Shown here: positions 11,201 through 25,940 of the stretch, piece after piece
Layout of the letters: each line of letters opens with the position of its first letter
Position numbering within the stretch: position 1 is the stretch's first letter
Source: Macropodus opercularis
Lineage: Eukaryota > Chordata > Actinopteri > Anabantiformes > Osphronemidae
Assembly: GCA_030770545.1 (NCBI GenBank)
Contig: CM061109.1
Location: 6,386,001-6,450,000, forward strand
DNA length: 64,000 nucleotides
Reading direction: 5' to 3'
The notes under the pieces: model-generated
What the model was told of the DNA's origin: nothing
The model's input: the letters and a program-made list of their open reading frames with translations, nothing else
Databases searched by the model: none
Translations under genes and position numbers: made by a program

Positions 11201-11850
11201 GCACAAAAACTTCATTGCCATTGCTTGCATTAAGATGCAGCAGCTTAAAGAAATACTGAGGTTGGAAACAGTGCGACAACGCTTAGAATGGCCTGTTCAG
11301 TGCATTTCAGACCAAAAGAACACTACTTTTGTCAAAGTAAAGTAAATGCATTTTAAAGGTGTTTGCCTGCTTCAATTATGTATTTGGATCATATCTAGCA
11401 CAAAAACTTCATTGCCATTGATTACATTAAGATGCAGCAGCTTAAAGAAATACTGAGGGTGAAAACAGTGCGAAAACGCTTAGAATGGCCTGTTCTGTGC
11501 ATTTCAGACCAAAAGAACACTACTTTTGTCAAAGTAAAGTAAATGCATTTTAAAGGTGTTTGCCTGCTTCAATGATGTATTTGGATCATATCTAGCACAA
11601 AAACTTCATTGCCATTGATTACATTAAGATGCAGCAGCTTAAAGAAATACTGAGGGTGAAAACAGTGCGAAAACGCTTAGAATGGCCTGTTCTGTGCATT
11701 TCAGACCAAAAGAACACTACTGTTGTCAAAGTGATTTCAAAGCATTTTAAAGGTGTTTGCATGCTTAAAAGATGTATTTGGATCATATCTAGCACAAAAA
11801 CTTCATTGCCATTGCTTGCATTAAGATGCAGCAGCTTAAAGAAATACTGA
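8280..11850 (+). repeat. Higher-order repeat block, 1182-bp (6-mer) unit
   Basis: A marker monomer containing GGTGAAAACAGTGCG, ACTACTGTTGTC and ATGCTTAAAAGATG starts at 8280, 9265, 10447 and 11629. The last two steps are exactly 1182 bp (6 x 197) and the first is 985 bp. A second marker monomer (GAACATTACTTTTG with CAAGGAAGTATTTGG) starts at 8674 and 9856, again 1182 apart. Confidence 0.8.
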
Positions 11851-14800
11851 GGCTGGAAACAGTGCGAAAACGCTTAGAATGGCCTGTTCTGTGCATTTCA
11901 GACCAAAAGAACACTACTTTTGTCAAAGTGATTTCAATACATTTTAAAGGTGTTTGCATGCTTCAGGGATGTATTTGGATCATATGTAGCACAAAAACTT
12001 CATTGCCATTACTTGCATTAAGATGCAGCAGCTTAAAGAAATACTGAGGTTGGAAACAGTGCGAAAACGCTTAGAATGGCCTGTTCTGTGCATTTCAGAC
12101 CAAAAGAACACTACTTTTGTCAAAGTAAAGTAAATGCATTTTAAAGGTATTTGCCTGCTTCAGGGATGTATTTGGATCATATCTAGCACAAAAACTTCAT
12201 TGCCATTGCTTGCATTAAGATGCAGCAGCTTAAAGAAATAGTGAGGTTGGAAACAGTGCGAAAACGCTTAGAATGGCCTGTTCTGTGCATTTCAGACCAA
12301 AAGAACATTACTTTTGTCAAAGTGATTTTAAAGCATTTTAAAGGTGTTTGCATGCTTCAAGGATGTATTTGGATCATATCTAGCACAAAAACTTCACTGC
12401 CATTGCTTGCATTAAGATGCAGCAGATTAGAGAAATACTGAGGTTGGAAACAGTGAGAAAACGCTTTTTCGCCTGTTCTGTGCATTTCAGACCAAAAGAA
12501 CACTACTGTTGTCAAAGTGATTTCAAAGCATTTTAAAGGTGTTTGCATGCTTAAAGGATGTATTTGGATCATATCTAGCACAAAAACTTCATTGCCATTG
12601 CTTGCATTAAGATGCAGCAGCTTAAAGAAATACTGAGGCTGGAAACAGTGTGAAAACGCTTAGAATGGCCTGTTCTGTGCATTTCAGACCAAAAGAACAC
12701 TACTTTTGTCAAAGTAAAGTAAATGCACTTTAAAGGTGTTTTCATGCTTCAAAAGAACACTACTTTTGTCAAAGTGATTTCAAAGCATTTTAAAGGTGTT
12801 TGCATGCTTCAGGGATGTATTTGGATCATATCTATATCTAGCACAAAAACTTATTTGCCATTGCTTGCATTAAGATGCAGCAGGTTAAAGAAATACTGAG
12901 GCTGGAAACAGTGCGAAAACGCTTAGAATGGCCTGTTCTGTACATTTAAGACCAAAAGAACACTACTTTTGTCAAAGTGATTTTAAATTATTTTAAAGGT
13001 GTTTGCATGCTTCAGGGATGTATTTGGATCATATCTAGCACAAAAACTTCATTGCCATGCTTGCATTAAGATGCAGCAGCTTAAAGAAATACTGAGGCTG
13101 GAAACAGTGCGAAAACGCTTAGAATGGCCTGTTCTGTGCATTTCAGACCAAAAGAACACTACTTTTGTCAAAGTAAAGTAAATGCACTTTAAAGGTGTTT
13201 TCATGCTTCAAAAGAACACTACTTTTATCAAAGTGATTTCAAAGCATTTTAAAGGTGTTTGCATGCTTCAGGGATGTATTTGGATCATATCTATATCTAG
13301 CACAAAAACTTAATTGCCATTGCTTGCATTAAGATGCAGCAGGTTAAAGAAATACTGAGGCTGGAAACAGTGCGAAAACGCTTAGAATGGCCTGTTCTGT
13401 ACATTTCAGACCAAAAGAACACTACTTTTGTCAAAGTGATTTTAAATTATTTTAAAGGTGTTTGCATGCTTCAGGGATGTATTTGGATCATATCTAGCAC
13501 AAAAACTTCATTGCCATGCTTGCATTAAGATGCAGCAGCTTAAAGAAATACTGAGGCTGGAAACATTGCGAAAACGCTTAGATTGGCCTGTTCTGTGCAT
13601 TTCAGACCAAAAGAACACTACTTTTGTCAAAGTGATTTCAAAGCATTTTAAAGGTGTTTGCCTTCTTCAGGGATGTATTTGGATCATATCTAGCACAAAA
13701 ACTTCATTGCCATTGCTTGCATTAAGATGCAGCAGCTTAAAGAAATACTGAGGTTGGAAACAGTGCGAAAACGCTTAGAATGGCCTGTTCTATGCATTTC
13801 AGACCAAAAGAACACTACTTTTGTCAAAGTAAAGTAAATGCATGTTAAAGGTGTTTGCCTGCTTCAGGGATGTATTTGGATCATATCTAGCACAAAAACT
13901 TTATTGCCATTGCTTGCATTAAGATGCAGCAGCTTAAAGAAATTCTGAGGTTGGAAACAGTGCGAAAACGCTTAGAATGGCCTGTTCTGTGCATTTCAGA
14001 CCAAAAGAACACTACTTTTGTCAAAGTGATTTCAATACATTTTAAAGGTGTTTGCATGCTTCAGGGATGTATTTGGATCATATGTAGCACAAAAACTTCA
14101 TTGCCATTGCTTGCATTAAGATGCAGCAGCTTAAAGAAATACTGAGGTTGGAAACAGTGCGAAAACGCTTAGAATGGCCTGTTCTGTGCATTTCAGACCA
14201 AAAGAACACTACTTTTGTCAAAGTAAAGTAAATGCATTTTAAAGGTATTTGCCTGCTTCAGGGATGTATTTGGATCATATCTAGCACAAAAACTTCATTG
14301 CCATTGCTTGCATTAAGATGCAGCAGCTTAAAGAAATAGTGAGGTTGGAAACAGTGCGAAAACGCTTAGAATGGCCTGTTCTGTGCATTTCAGACCAAAA
14401 GAACATTACTTTTGTCAAAGTGATTTTAAAGCATTTTAAAGGTGTTTGCATGCTTCAAGGATGTATTTGGATCATATCTAGCACAAAAACTTCACTGCCA
14501 TTGCTTGCATTAAGATGCAGCAGATTAGAGAAATACTGAGGTTGGAAACAGTGCGAAAACGCTTAGAATGGCCTGTTCAGTGCATTTCAGACCAAAAGAA
14601 CACTACATTTGTCAAAGTGATTTTATAGCATTTTAAAGGTGTTTGCATGCTTCAGGGATGTAGTTGGATCATATCTAGCACAAAAACTTCATTGCCATTG
14701 CTTGCATTAAGATGCAGCAGATTAGAGAAATACTGAGGTTGGAAACAGTGCGACAACGCTTAGAATGGCCTGTTCTGTGCATTTCAGACCAAAAGAACAC

Positions 14801-17800
14801 TACTTTTGTCAAAGTAAAGTAAATGCATTTTAAAGGTGTTTGCCTGCTTCAATTATGTATTTGGATCATATCTAGCACAAAAACTTCATTGCCATTGATT
14901 ACATTAAGATGCAGCAGCTTAAAGAAATACTGAGGGTGAAAACAGTGCGAAAACGCTTAGAATGGCCTGTTCTGTGCATTTCAGACCAAAAGAACACTAC
15001 TTTTGTCAAAGTAAAGTAAATGCATTTTAAAGGTGTTTGCCTGCTTCAATGATGTATTTGGATCATATCTAGCACAAAAACTTCATTGCCATTGATTACA
15101 TTAAGATGCAGCAGCTTAAAGAAATACTGAGGGTGAAAACAGTGCGAAAACGCTTAGAATGGCCTGTTCTGTGCATTTCAGACCAAAAGAACACTACTGT
15201 TGTCAAAGTGATTTCAAAGCATTTTAAAGATGTTTGCATGCTTAAAAGATGTATTTGGATCATATCTAGCACAAAAACTTCATTGCCATTGCTTGCATTA
15301 AGATGCAGCAGCTTAAAGAAATACTGAGGTTGGAAACAGTGCGAAAACGCTTAGAATGGCCTGTTCTGTGCATTTCAGACCAAAAGAACACTACTTTTGT
15401 CAAAGTAAAGTAAATGCATGTTAAAGGTGTTTGCCTGCTTCAGGGATGTATTTGGATCATATCTAGCACAAAAACTTCATTGCCATTGCTTGCATTAAGA
15501 TGCAGCAGCTTAAAGAAATTCTGAGGTTGGAAACAGTGCGAAAACGCTTAGAATGGCCTGTTCTGTGCATTTCAGACCAAAAGAACACTACTTTTGTCAA
15601 AGTGATTTCAATACATTTTAAAGGTGTTTGCATGCTTCAGGGATGTATTTGGATCATATGTAGCACAAAAACTTCATTGCCATTGCTTGCATTAAGATGC
15701 AGCAGCTTAAAGAAATACTGAGGTTGGAAACAGTGCGAAAACGCTTAGAATGGCCTGTTCAGTGCATTTCAGACCAAAAGAACACTACATTTATCAAAGT
15801 GATTTTATAGCATTTTAAAGGTGTTTGCATGCTTCAGGGATGTAGTTGGATCATATCTAGCACAAAAACTTCATTGCCATTGCTTGCATTAAGATGCAGC
15901 AGATTAGAGAAATACTGAGGTTGGAAACAGTGCGACAACGCTTAGAATGGCCTGTTCTGTGCATTTCAGACCAAAAGAACACTACTTTTGTCAAAGTAAA
16001 GTAAATGCATTTTAAAGGTGTTTGCCTGCTTCAATTATGTATTTGGATCATATCTAGCACAAAAACTTCATTGCCATTGATTACATTAAGATGCAGCAGC
16101 TGAAAGAAATACTGAGGTTGGAAACAGTGCGAAAACGCTTAGAATAGCCTGTTCAGTGCATTTCAGACCAAAAGAACACTACTTTTATCAAAGTGATTTT
16201 AAAGCATTTTAAAGGTGTTTGCATGCTTCAGGGATGTATTTGGATCATATCTAGCACAAAAACTTCATTGCCATTGCTTGCATTAAGATGCAGCAGCTTA
16301 AAGAAATACTGAGGCTGGAAACAGTGAGAAAACGCTTTTTCGCCTGTTCTGTGCATTTCAGACCAAAAGAACACTACTGTTGTCAAAGTGATTTCAAAGC
16401 ATTTTAAAGGTGTTTGCATGCTTAAAGGATGTATTTGGATCATATCTAGCACAAAAACTTCATTGCCATTGCTTGCATTAAGATGCAGCAGCTTAAAGAA
16501 ATACTGAGGCTGGAAACAGTGTGAAAACGCTTAGAATGGCCTGTTCTGTACATTTCAGACCAAAAGAACACTACTTTTGTCAAAGTGATTTTAAATTATT
16601 TTAAAGGTGTTTGCATGCTTCAGGGATGTATTTGGATCATATCTAGCACAAAAACTTCATTGCCATGCTTGCATTAAGATGCAGCAGCTTAAAGAAATAC
16701 TGAGGTTGGAAACAGTGCGAAAACGCTTAGAATGGCCTGTTCTGTGCATTTCAGACCAAAAGAACACTACTTTTGTCAAAGTAAAGTAAATGCACTTTAA
16801 AGGTGTTTTCATGCTTCAAAAGAACACTACTTTTATCAAAGTGATTTCAAAGCATTTTAAAGGTGTTTGCATGCTTCAGGGATGTATTTGGATCATATCT
16901 AGCACAAAAACTTCATTGCCATGCTTGCATTAAGATGCAGCAGCTTAAAGAAATACTGAGGTTGGAAACAGTGCGAAAACGCTTAGAATGGCCTGTTCTG
17001 TGCATTTCAGACCAAAAGAACACTACTTTTGTCAAAGTAAAGTAAATGCACTTTAAAGGTGTTTTCATGCTTCAAAAGAACACTACTTTTGTCAAAGTGA
17101 TTTCAAAGCATTTTAAAGGTGTTTGCCTTCTTCAGGGATGTATTTGGATCATATCTAGCACAAAAACTTCATTGCCATTGCTTGCATTAAGATGCAGCAG
17201 CTTAAAGAAATACTGAGGTTGGAAACAGTGCGAAAACGCTTAGAATGGCCTGTTCTATGCATTTCAGACCAAAAGAACACTACTTTTGTCAAAGTAAAGT
17301 AAATGCATGTTAAAGGTGTTTGCCTGCTTCAGGGATGTATTTGGATCATATCTAGCACAAAAACTTTATTGCCATTGCTTGCATTAAGATGCAGCAGCTT
17401 AAAGAAATTCTGAGGTTGGAAACAGTGCGAAAACGCTTAGAATGGCCTGTTCTGTGCATTTCAGACCAAAAGAACACTACTTTTGTCAAAGTGATTTCAA
17501 TACATTTTAAAGGTGTTTGCATGCTTCAGGGATGTATTTGGATCATATGTAGCACAAAAACTTCATTGCCATTGCTTGCATTAAGATGCAGCAGCTTAAA
17601 GAAATAGTGAGGTTGGAAACAGTGCGAAAACGCTTAGAATGGCCTGTTCTGTGCATTTCAGACCAAAAGAACATTACTTTTGTCAAAGTGATTTTAAAGC
17701 ATTTTAAAGATGTTTGCATGCTTCAAGGATGTATTTGGATCATATCTAGCACAAAAACTTCACTGCCATTGCTTGCATTAAGATGCAGCAGATTAGAGAA

Positions 17801-18230
17801 ATACTGAGGTTGGAAACAGTGCGAAAACGCTTAGAATGGCCTGTTCTGTGCATTTCAGACCAAAAGAACACTACTTTTGTCAAAGTGATTTTAAAGCATT
17901 ATAAAGGTGTTTGCATGCTTCAAAAGAACACTACTTTTGTCAAAGTGATTTCAAAGCATTTTAAAGGTGTTTGCCTTCTTCAGGGATGTATTTGGATCAT
18001 ATCTAGCACAAAAACTTCATTGCCATTGCTTGCATTAAGATGCAGCAGCTTAAAGAAATACTGAGGTTGGAAACAGTGCGAAAACGCTTAGAATGGCCTG
18101 TTCTGTGCATTTCAGACCAAAAGAACACTACTTTTGTCAAAGTAAAGTAAATGCATTTTAAAGGTATTTGCCTGCTTCAGGGATGTATTTGGATCATATC
18201 TAGCACAAAAACTTCATTGCCATTGCTTGC
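11826..18230 (+). repeat. Mosaic satellite block with shuffled marker monomers
   Basis: A monomer with TTTCAATACATTTTAAAGG and ATCATATGTAGC starts at 11826, 13924, 15500 and 17389. One step is 1576 bp (8 x 197), while others are off-register because of 60-bp partial duplications. These junctions (ATGCTTC to AAAAGAACACTAC) occur near 12750, 13208, 16815, 17070 and 17920. A variant AACGCTTTTTCGCC lies near 12462 and 16332, and again near 31538. Confidence 0.7.
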
Positions 18231-18238
18231 ATTAAAAT

Positions 18239-20426
18239 GCAGCAGCTTAAAGAAATACTGAGGCTGGAAACTGCGAAAACGCTTAGAATGGCCTGTTCTG
18301 TGCATTTCAGACCAAAAGAACACTACTTTGGTCAAAGTGATTTCAAAGTATTTTAAAGGTGTTTGCCTTATTCAGGGATGTTTTTGGAGCATATCTAGCA
18401 CAAAAACTTCATTGCCATTGCTTGCATTAAGATGCAGCAGCTTAAAGAAATACTGAGGTTGGAAACAGTGCGAAAACGCTTAGAACGGCCTGTTCTGTGC
18501 ATTTCAGACCAAAAGAACAATACTTTGGTCAAAGTGATTTCAAAGCATTTTAAAGGTGTTTGCCTTATTCAGGGATGTTTTTGGAGCATATCTAGCACAA
18601 AAACTTTATTGCCATTGCTTGCATTAAGATGCAGCAGCTTAAAGAAATACTGAGGCTGGAAACAGTGCGAAAACGCTTAGAATGGCCTGTTCAGTGCATT
18701 TCAGACCAAAAGAACACTACTTTGGTCAAAGTGATTTCAAAGCATTTTAAAGGTGTTTGCATGCTTCAGGGATGTATTTGGATCATATCTAGCACAAAAA
18801 CTTTATTGCCATTGCTTGCATTAAGATGCAGCAGCTTAAAGAAATACTGAGGCTGGAAACAGTGTGAAAACGCTTAGAATGGCCTGTTCAGTGCATTTCA
18901 GACCAAAACAACATCACTTTAGTCAAAGTGATTTCAAAGCATTTTAAAGGTGTTTGCCTTCTTCAGGGATGTATTTGGATCATATCTAGCACAAAAACTT
19001 CATTGCCATTGCTTGCATTAAGATGCAGCAGCTTAAAGAAATACTGAGGCTGGAAACAGTGCGAAAACGCTTAGAATGGCCTGTTCAGTGCATTTCAGAC
19101 CAAAAGAACACTACTTTGGTCAAAGTGATTTCAAAGCATTTTAAAGGTGTTTGCATGCTTCAGGGATGTATTTGGATCATATCTAGCACAAAAACTTTAT
19201 TGCCATTGCTTGCATTAAGATGCAGCAGCTTAAAGAAATACTGAGGTTGGAAACAGTGCGAAAACGCTTAGAATGGCCTGTTCTGTGCATTTCAGACCAA
19301 AAGAAAACGACTTTGGTCAAAGTAAAGTAAATGCATTTTAAAGGTGTTTGCCTGCTTTAGGGAGGTATTTGGATCATATCTAGCACAAAAACTTCATTGC
19401 CATTGCTTGCATTAAGATGCAGCAGCTTAAAGAAATACTGAGGTTGGAAACAGTGCGAAAACGCTTAAAATGGCCTGTTCTGTGCATTTCAGACCAAAAG
19501 AACACTACTTTTGTCAAAGTGATTTCAAAGCATTTTAAAGGTGTTTGCCTTCTTCAGGGATGTATTTGGATCATATCTAGCACAAAAACTTTATTGCCAT
19601 TGCTTGCATTAAGATGCAGCAGCTTAAAGAAATACTGAGGGTGGAAAGAGTGCGAAAACGCTTAGAATGGCCTGTTCTGTGCATTTCAGACCAAAAGAAC
19701 ACTACTTTTGTCAAAGTGATTTTAAAGCATTTTAAAGATGTTTGCATGCTTCAGGGATGTATTTGGATCATATCTAGCACAAAAACTTCATTGCCATTGC
19801 TTGCATTAAGATGCAGCAGCTTAAAGAAATACTGAGGTTGGAAACAGTGCGAAAACGCTTAGAATGGCCTGTTCAGTGCATTTCAGACCAAAAGAACACT
19901 TCCTTTGTCCAAGTGATTTCAAAGCATTTTAAAGGTGTTTGCATGCTTCAGGGATGTATTTGGATCATATCTAGCACAAAAACTTTATTGCCATTGCTTG
20001 CATTAAGATGCAGCAGCTTAAAGAAATACTGAGGTTGGAAACAGTGCGAAAACGCTTAGAATGGCCTGTTCTGTGCATTTCAGACCAAAAGAAAACGACT
20101 TTGGTCAAAGTAAAGTAAATGCATTTTAAAGGTGTTTGCCTGCTTTAGGGAGGTATTTGGATCATATCTAGCACAAAAACTTCATTGCCATTGCTTGCAT
20201 TAAGATGCAGCAGCTTAAAGAAATACTGAGGTTGGAAACAGTGCGAAAACGCTTAGAATGGCCTGTTCTGTGCATTTCAGACCAAAAGAACACTACTTTT
20301 GTCAAAGTGATTTCAAAGCATTTTAAAGGTGTTTGCCTTCTTCAGGGATGTATTTGGATCATATCTAGCACAAAAACTTCATTGCCATTGCTTGCATTAA
20401 GATGCAGCAGCTTAAAGAAATACTGA
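18239..20426 (+). repeat. 2.2-kb satellite block, copy 1 of 3
   Basis: Marked at its start by GGAAACTGCGAAAACGC, then TTATTCAGGGATGTTTTTGG and AGAACGGCCTG. Monomer starts at 18432, 18629, 19023, 19417, 19614, 19811 and 20205 all recur exactly 7811 bp downstream (26243 to 28016). The copy at 32.3 kb shares the same order. Confidence 0.8.
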
Positions 20427-21386
20427 GGTTGGAAACAGTGCGAAAACGCTTAAAATGGCCTGTTCTGTGCATTTCAGACCAAAAGAACACTACTTTTGTC
20501 AAAGTGATTTCAAAGCATTTTAAAGGTGTTTGCCTTCTTCAGGGATGTATTTGGATCATATCTAGCACAAAAACTTTATTGCCATTGCTTGCATTAAGAT
20601 GCAGCAGCTTAAAGAAATACTGAGGGTGGAAAGAGTGCGAAAACGCTTAGAATGGCCTGTTCTGTGCATTTCAGACCAAAAGAACACTACTTTTGTCAAA
20701 GTGATTTTAAAGCATTTTAAAGATGTTTGCATGCTTCAGGGATGTATTTGGATCATATCTAGCACAAAAACTTCATTGCCATTGCTTGCATTAAGATGCA
20801 GCAGCTTAAAGAAATACTGAGGTTGGAAACAGTGCGAAAACGCTTAGAATGGCCTGTTCAGTGCATTTCAGACCAAAAGAACACTTCCTTTGTCCAAGTG
20901 ATTTCAAAGCATTTTAAAGGTGTTTGCATGCTTCAGGGATGTATTTGGATCATATCTAGCACAAAAACTTTATTGCCATTGCTTGCATTAAGATGCAGCA
21001 GCTTAAAGAAATACTGAGGTTGGAAACAGTGCGAAAACGCTTAGAATGGCCTGTTCTGTGCATTTCAGACCAAAAGAAAACGACTTTGGTCAAAGTAAAG
21101 TAAATGCATTTTAAAGGTGTTTGCCTGCTTTAGGGAGGTATTTGGATCATATCTAGCACAAAAACTTCATTGCCATTGCTTGCATTAAGATGCAGCAGCT
21201 TAAAGAAATACTGAGGTTGGAAACAGTGCGAAAACGCTTAGAATGGCCTGTTCTGTGCATTTCAGACCAAAAGAACACTACTTTTGTCAAAGTGATTTCA
21301 AAGCATTTTAAAGGTGTTTGCCTTCTTCAGGGATGTATTTGGATCATATCTAGCACAAAAACTTCATTGCCATTGCTTGCATTAAG
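19417..21386 (+). repeat. Tandem pair of 985-bp (5-mer) units
   Basis: The monomer with CGCTTAAAATGGCC starts at 19417 and 20402. The following monomers (GGGTGGAAAGAGTGCG; CACTTCCTTTGTCC; GAAAACGACTTTGG) repeat in the same order, a step of 985 bp or five monomers. Confidence 0.8.
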
Positions 21387-24300
21387 ATGCAGCAGCTTAA
21401 AGAAATACTGAGGGTGGAAAGAGTGCGAAAACGCTTAGAATGGCCTGTTCTGTGCATTTCGGACCAAAAGAACACTACTTTTGTCAAAGTGATTTTAAAG
21501 CATTTTAAAGATGTTTGCATGCTTCAGGGATGTATTTGGATCATATCTAGCACAAAAACTTCATTGCCATTGCTTGCATTAAGATGCAGCAGCTTAAAGA
21601 AATACTGAGACTGGAAACAGTGCGAAAACGCTTAGAATGGCCTGTTCTGTGCATTTCAGACCAAAAGAACACTACTTTTGTCAAAGTAAAGTAAATGTAT
21701 TTTAAAGGTTTTTGCCTGCTTCAATGATGTATTTGGATCATATCTAGCACAAAAACTTCATTGTCATTGATTGCATGAAGATGCAGCAGCCTAAAGAAAT
21801 ACTGAGACTGGAAACAGTGCGAAAACGCTTAGAATGGCCTGTTCTGTGCATTTCAGACCAAAAGAACACTACTTTTGTCAAAGTAAAGTAAATGCACTTT
21901 AAAGGTGTTTTCATGCTTCAAAAGAACACTACTTTTGTCAAAGTGATTTCAAAGCATTTTAAAGGTGTTTGCATGCTTCAGGGATGTATTTGGATCATAT
22001 CTATATCTAGCACAAAAACTTAATTGCCATTGCTTGCATTAAGATGCAGCAGGTTAAAGAAATACTGAGGCTGGAAACAGTGCGAAAACGCTTAGAATGG
22101 CCTGTTCTGTACATTTCAGACCAAAAGAACACTACTTTTGTCAAAGTGATTTCAAAGCATTTTAAAGGTGTTTGCCTTCTTCAGGGATGTATTTGGATGA
22201 TATCTAGCACAAAAACTTCATTGCCATTGCTTGCATTAAGATGCAGCAGCTTAAAGAAATACTGAGGTTGGAAACAGTGCGAAAACGCTTAGAATGGCCT
22301 GTTCTGTGCATTTCAGACCAAAAGAACACTACTTTTGTCAAAGTGATTTTAAAGCATTTTAAAGGTGTTTGCTTGCTTCAGGGATGTATTTGGATCATAT
22401 CTAGCACAAAAACTTTATTGCCATTGCTTGCATTAAGATGAAGCAGCTTAAAGAAATTCTGAGGTTGGAAACAGTGCGAAAACGCTTAGAATGGCCTGTT
22501 GTGTGCATTTCAGACCAAAAGAAAACTACTTTGGTCAAAGTAAAGTAAATGCATTTTAAAGGTGTTTGCATGCTTCAGGGATGTATTTGGATCATATCTA
22601 GCACAAAAACTTCATTGCCATTGCTTGCATTAAGATGCAGCAGCTTAAAGAAATACTGAGGTTGGAAACAGTGCGAAAACGCATAGAATGGCCTGTTCTG
22701 TGCATTTCAGACCAAAAGAACACTACTTTGGTCAAAGTAAAGTAAATGCATTTTAAAGGTGTTTGCATGCTTCAGGGATGTATTTGGATCATATCTAGCA
22801 CAAAAACTTCATTGCCATTGCTTGCATTAAGATGCAGCAGCTTAAAGAAATAGTGAGGTTGGAAACAGTGCGAAAACGCTTAGAATGGCCTGTTCTGTGC
22901 ATTTCAGACCAAAAGAACACTACTTTTGTCAAAGTGATTTTAAAGCATTTTAAAGGTGTTTGCATGCTTCAAGGATGTATTTGGATCATATCTAGCACAA
23001 AAACTTCATTGCCATTGCTTGCATTAAGATGCAGCAGCTTAAAGAAATACTGAGGCTGGAAACAGTGCGAAAACGCTTCTGGGCATTTCAGACCAAAAGA
23101 ACACTACTTTTGTCAAAGTGATTTTAAAGCATTTTAAAGGTGTTTGCATGCTTCAGGGATGTATTTGGATCATATCTATATCTAGCACAAAAACTTAATT
23201 GCCATTGCTTGCATTAAGATGCAGCAGGTTAAAGAAATACTGAGGCTGGAAACAGTGCGAAAACGCTTAGAATGGCCTGTTCTGTACATTTCAGACCAAA
23301 AGAACACTACTTTTGTCAAAGTGATTTTAAATTATTTTAAAGGTGTTTGCATGCTTCAGGTATGTATTTGGATCATATCTAGCACAAAAACTTCATTGCC
23401 ATGCTTGCATTAAGATGCAGCAGCTTAAAGAAATACTGAGGCTGGAAACATTGCGAAAACGCTTAGATTGGCCTGTTCTGTGCATTTCAGACCAAAAGAA
23501 CACTACTTTTGTCAAAGTGATTTCAAAGCATTTTAAAGGTGTTTGCCTTCTTCAGGGATGTATTTGGATGATATCTAGCACAAAAACTTCATTGCCATTG
23601 CTTGCATTAAGATGCAGCAGCTTAAAGAAATACTGAGGTTGGAAACAGTGCGAAAACGCTTAGAATGGCCTGTTCTGTGCATTTCAGACCAAAAGAACAC
23701 TACTTTTGTCAAAGTAAAGTAAATGCATGTTAAAGGTGTTTGCCTGCTTCAGGGATGTATTTGGATCATATCTAGCACAACAACTTCATTGCCATTGCTT
23801 GCATTAAGATGCAGCAGCTTAAAGAAATAGTGAGGTTGGAAACAGTGCGAAAACGCTTAGAATGGCCTGTTCTGTGCATTTCAGACCAAAAGAACACTAC
23901 TTTTGTCAAAGTGATTTTAAAGCATTTTAAAGGTGTTTGCTTGCTTCAGGGATGTATTTGGATCATATCTAGCACAAAAACTTTATTGCCATTGCTTGCA
24001 TTAAGATGAAGCAGCTTAAAGAAATTCTGAGGTTGGAAACAGTGCGAAAACGCTTAGAATGGCCTGTTCTGTGCATTTCAGACCAAAAGAAAACTACTTT
24101 GGTCAAAGTAAAGTAAATGCATTTTAAAGGTGTTTGCATGCTTCAGGGATGTATTTGGATCATATCTAGCACAAAAACTTCATTGCCATTGCTTGCATTA
24201 AGATGCAGCAGCTTAAAGAAATACTGAGGTTGGAAACAGTGCGAAAACGCTTAGAATGGCCTGTTCTGTGCATTTCAGACCAAAAGAACACTACTTTGGT

Positions 24301-25940
24301 CAAAGTAAAGTAAATGCATTTTAAAGGTGTTTGCATGCTTCAGGGATGTATTTGGATCATATCTAGCACAAAAACTTCATTGCCATTGCTTGCATTAAGA
24401 TGCAGCAGCTTAAAGAAATACTGATGATGGAAATAATGCGAAAACGCTTAGAATGGCCTGTTCTGTGCATTTCAGACCAAAAGAACACTACTTTTGTCAA
24501 AGTGATTTTAAAGCATTTTAAAGGGTTTTTCAAGCTTCAGGAATGTATTTGGATCATATCTAGCACAATAACTTCATTGCCATGACTTGCATTAAGATGC
24601 AGCAGCTTAAAGAAATACTGATGATGGAAACAGTGCGAAAACGATTAGAATGGCCTGTTCTGTGCATTTCAGACCAAAAGAACACTACTTTTGTCAAAGT
24701 GATTTTAAAGCATTTTAAAGATGTTTGCATGCTTCAGGGATGTATTTGGATCATATCTAGCACAAAAACTTCATTGCCATTGCTTGCATTAAGATGCAGC
24801 AGCTTAAAGAAATACTGAGACTGGAAACAGTGCGAAAACGCTTAGAATGGCCTGTTCTGTGCATTTCAGACCAAAAGAACACTACTTTTGTCAAAGTAAA
24901 GTAAATGTATTTTAAAGGTTTTTGCCTGCTTCAATGATGTATTTGGATCATATCTAGCACAAAAACTTCATTGTCATTGATTGCATGAAGATGCAGCAGC
25001 CTAAAGAAATACTGAGACTGGAAACAGTGCGAAAACGCTTAGAATGGCCTGTTCTGTGCATTTCAGACCAAAAGAACACTACTTTTGTCAAAGTAAAGTA
25101 AATGCACTTTAAAGGTGTTTTCATGCTTCAAAAGAACACTACTTTTGTCAAAGTGATTTCAAAGCATTTTAAAGGTGTTTGCATGCTTCAGGGATGTATT
25201 TGGATCATATCTATATCTAGCGAAAAAACTTAATTGCCATTGCTTGCATTAAGATGCAGCAGGTTAAAGAAATACTGAGGCTGGAAACAGTGCGAAAACG
25301 CTTAGAATGGCCTGTTCTGTACATTTCAGACCAAAAGAACACTACTTTTGTCAAAGTGATTTCAAAGCATTTTAAAGGTGTTTGCCTTCTTCAGGGATGT
25401 ATTTGGATGATATCTAGCACAAAAACTTCATTGCCATTGCTTGCATTAAGATGCAGCAGCTTAAATAAATACTGAGGTTGGAAACAGTGCGAAAACGCTT
25501 AGAATGGCCTGTTCTGTGCATTTCAGACCAAAAGAACACTACTTTTGTCAAAGTGATTTTAAAGCATTTTAAAGGTGTTTGCTTGCTTCAGGGATGTATT
25601 TGGATCATATCTAGCACAAAAACTTTATTGCCATTGCTTGCATTAAGATGAAGCAGCTTAAAGAAATTCTGAGGTTGGAAACAGTGCGAAAACGCTTAGA
25701 ATGGCCTGTTCTGTGCATTTCAGACCAAAAGAAAACTACTTTGGTCAAAGTAAAGTAAATGCATTTTAAAGGTGTTTGCATGCTTCAGGGATGTATTTGG
25801 ATCATATCTAGCACAAAAACTTCATTGCCATTGCTTGCATTAAGATGCAGCAGCTTAAAGAAATACTGAGGTTGGAAACAGTGCGAAAACGCTTAGATTG
25901 GCCTGTTCTGTGCATTTCAGACCAAAAGAACACTACTTTT
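21190..25940 (+). repeat. About 4.8-kb satellite block, copy 1 (paired with 37070-42016)
   Basis: Monomer starts and rare variants recur at a fixed offset: 21387 and 22044 reappear 15880 bp on. After one extra monomer in the distal copy, 22832, 23219, 23809, 24400, 24582 and 25254 reappear 16076 bp on. Shared rare marks include TGATGATGGAAATAATGCG, AGCACAATAAC and TTGCCATGACTTGC. Similarity ends just after GATTGGCCTG (25895 and 41971). Confidence 0.8.

Noticed and set aside
12357..12581. Minus-strand frames in the plus arm (also 16228, 31041, 31433, 44276, 45632)
   Set aside because: Antisense shadows opened by the AACGCTTTTTCGCC or GGAAACTGCG variants of the monomer.
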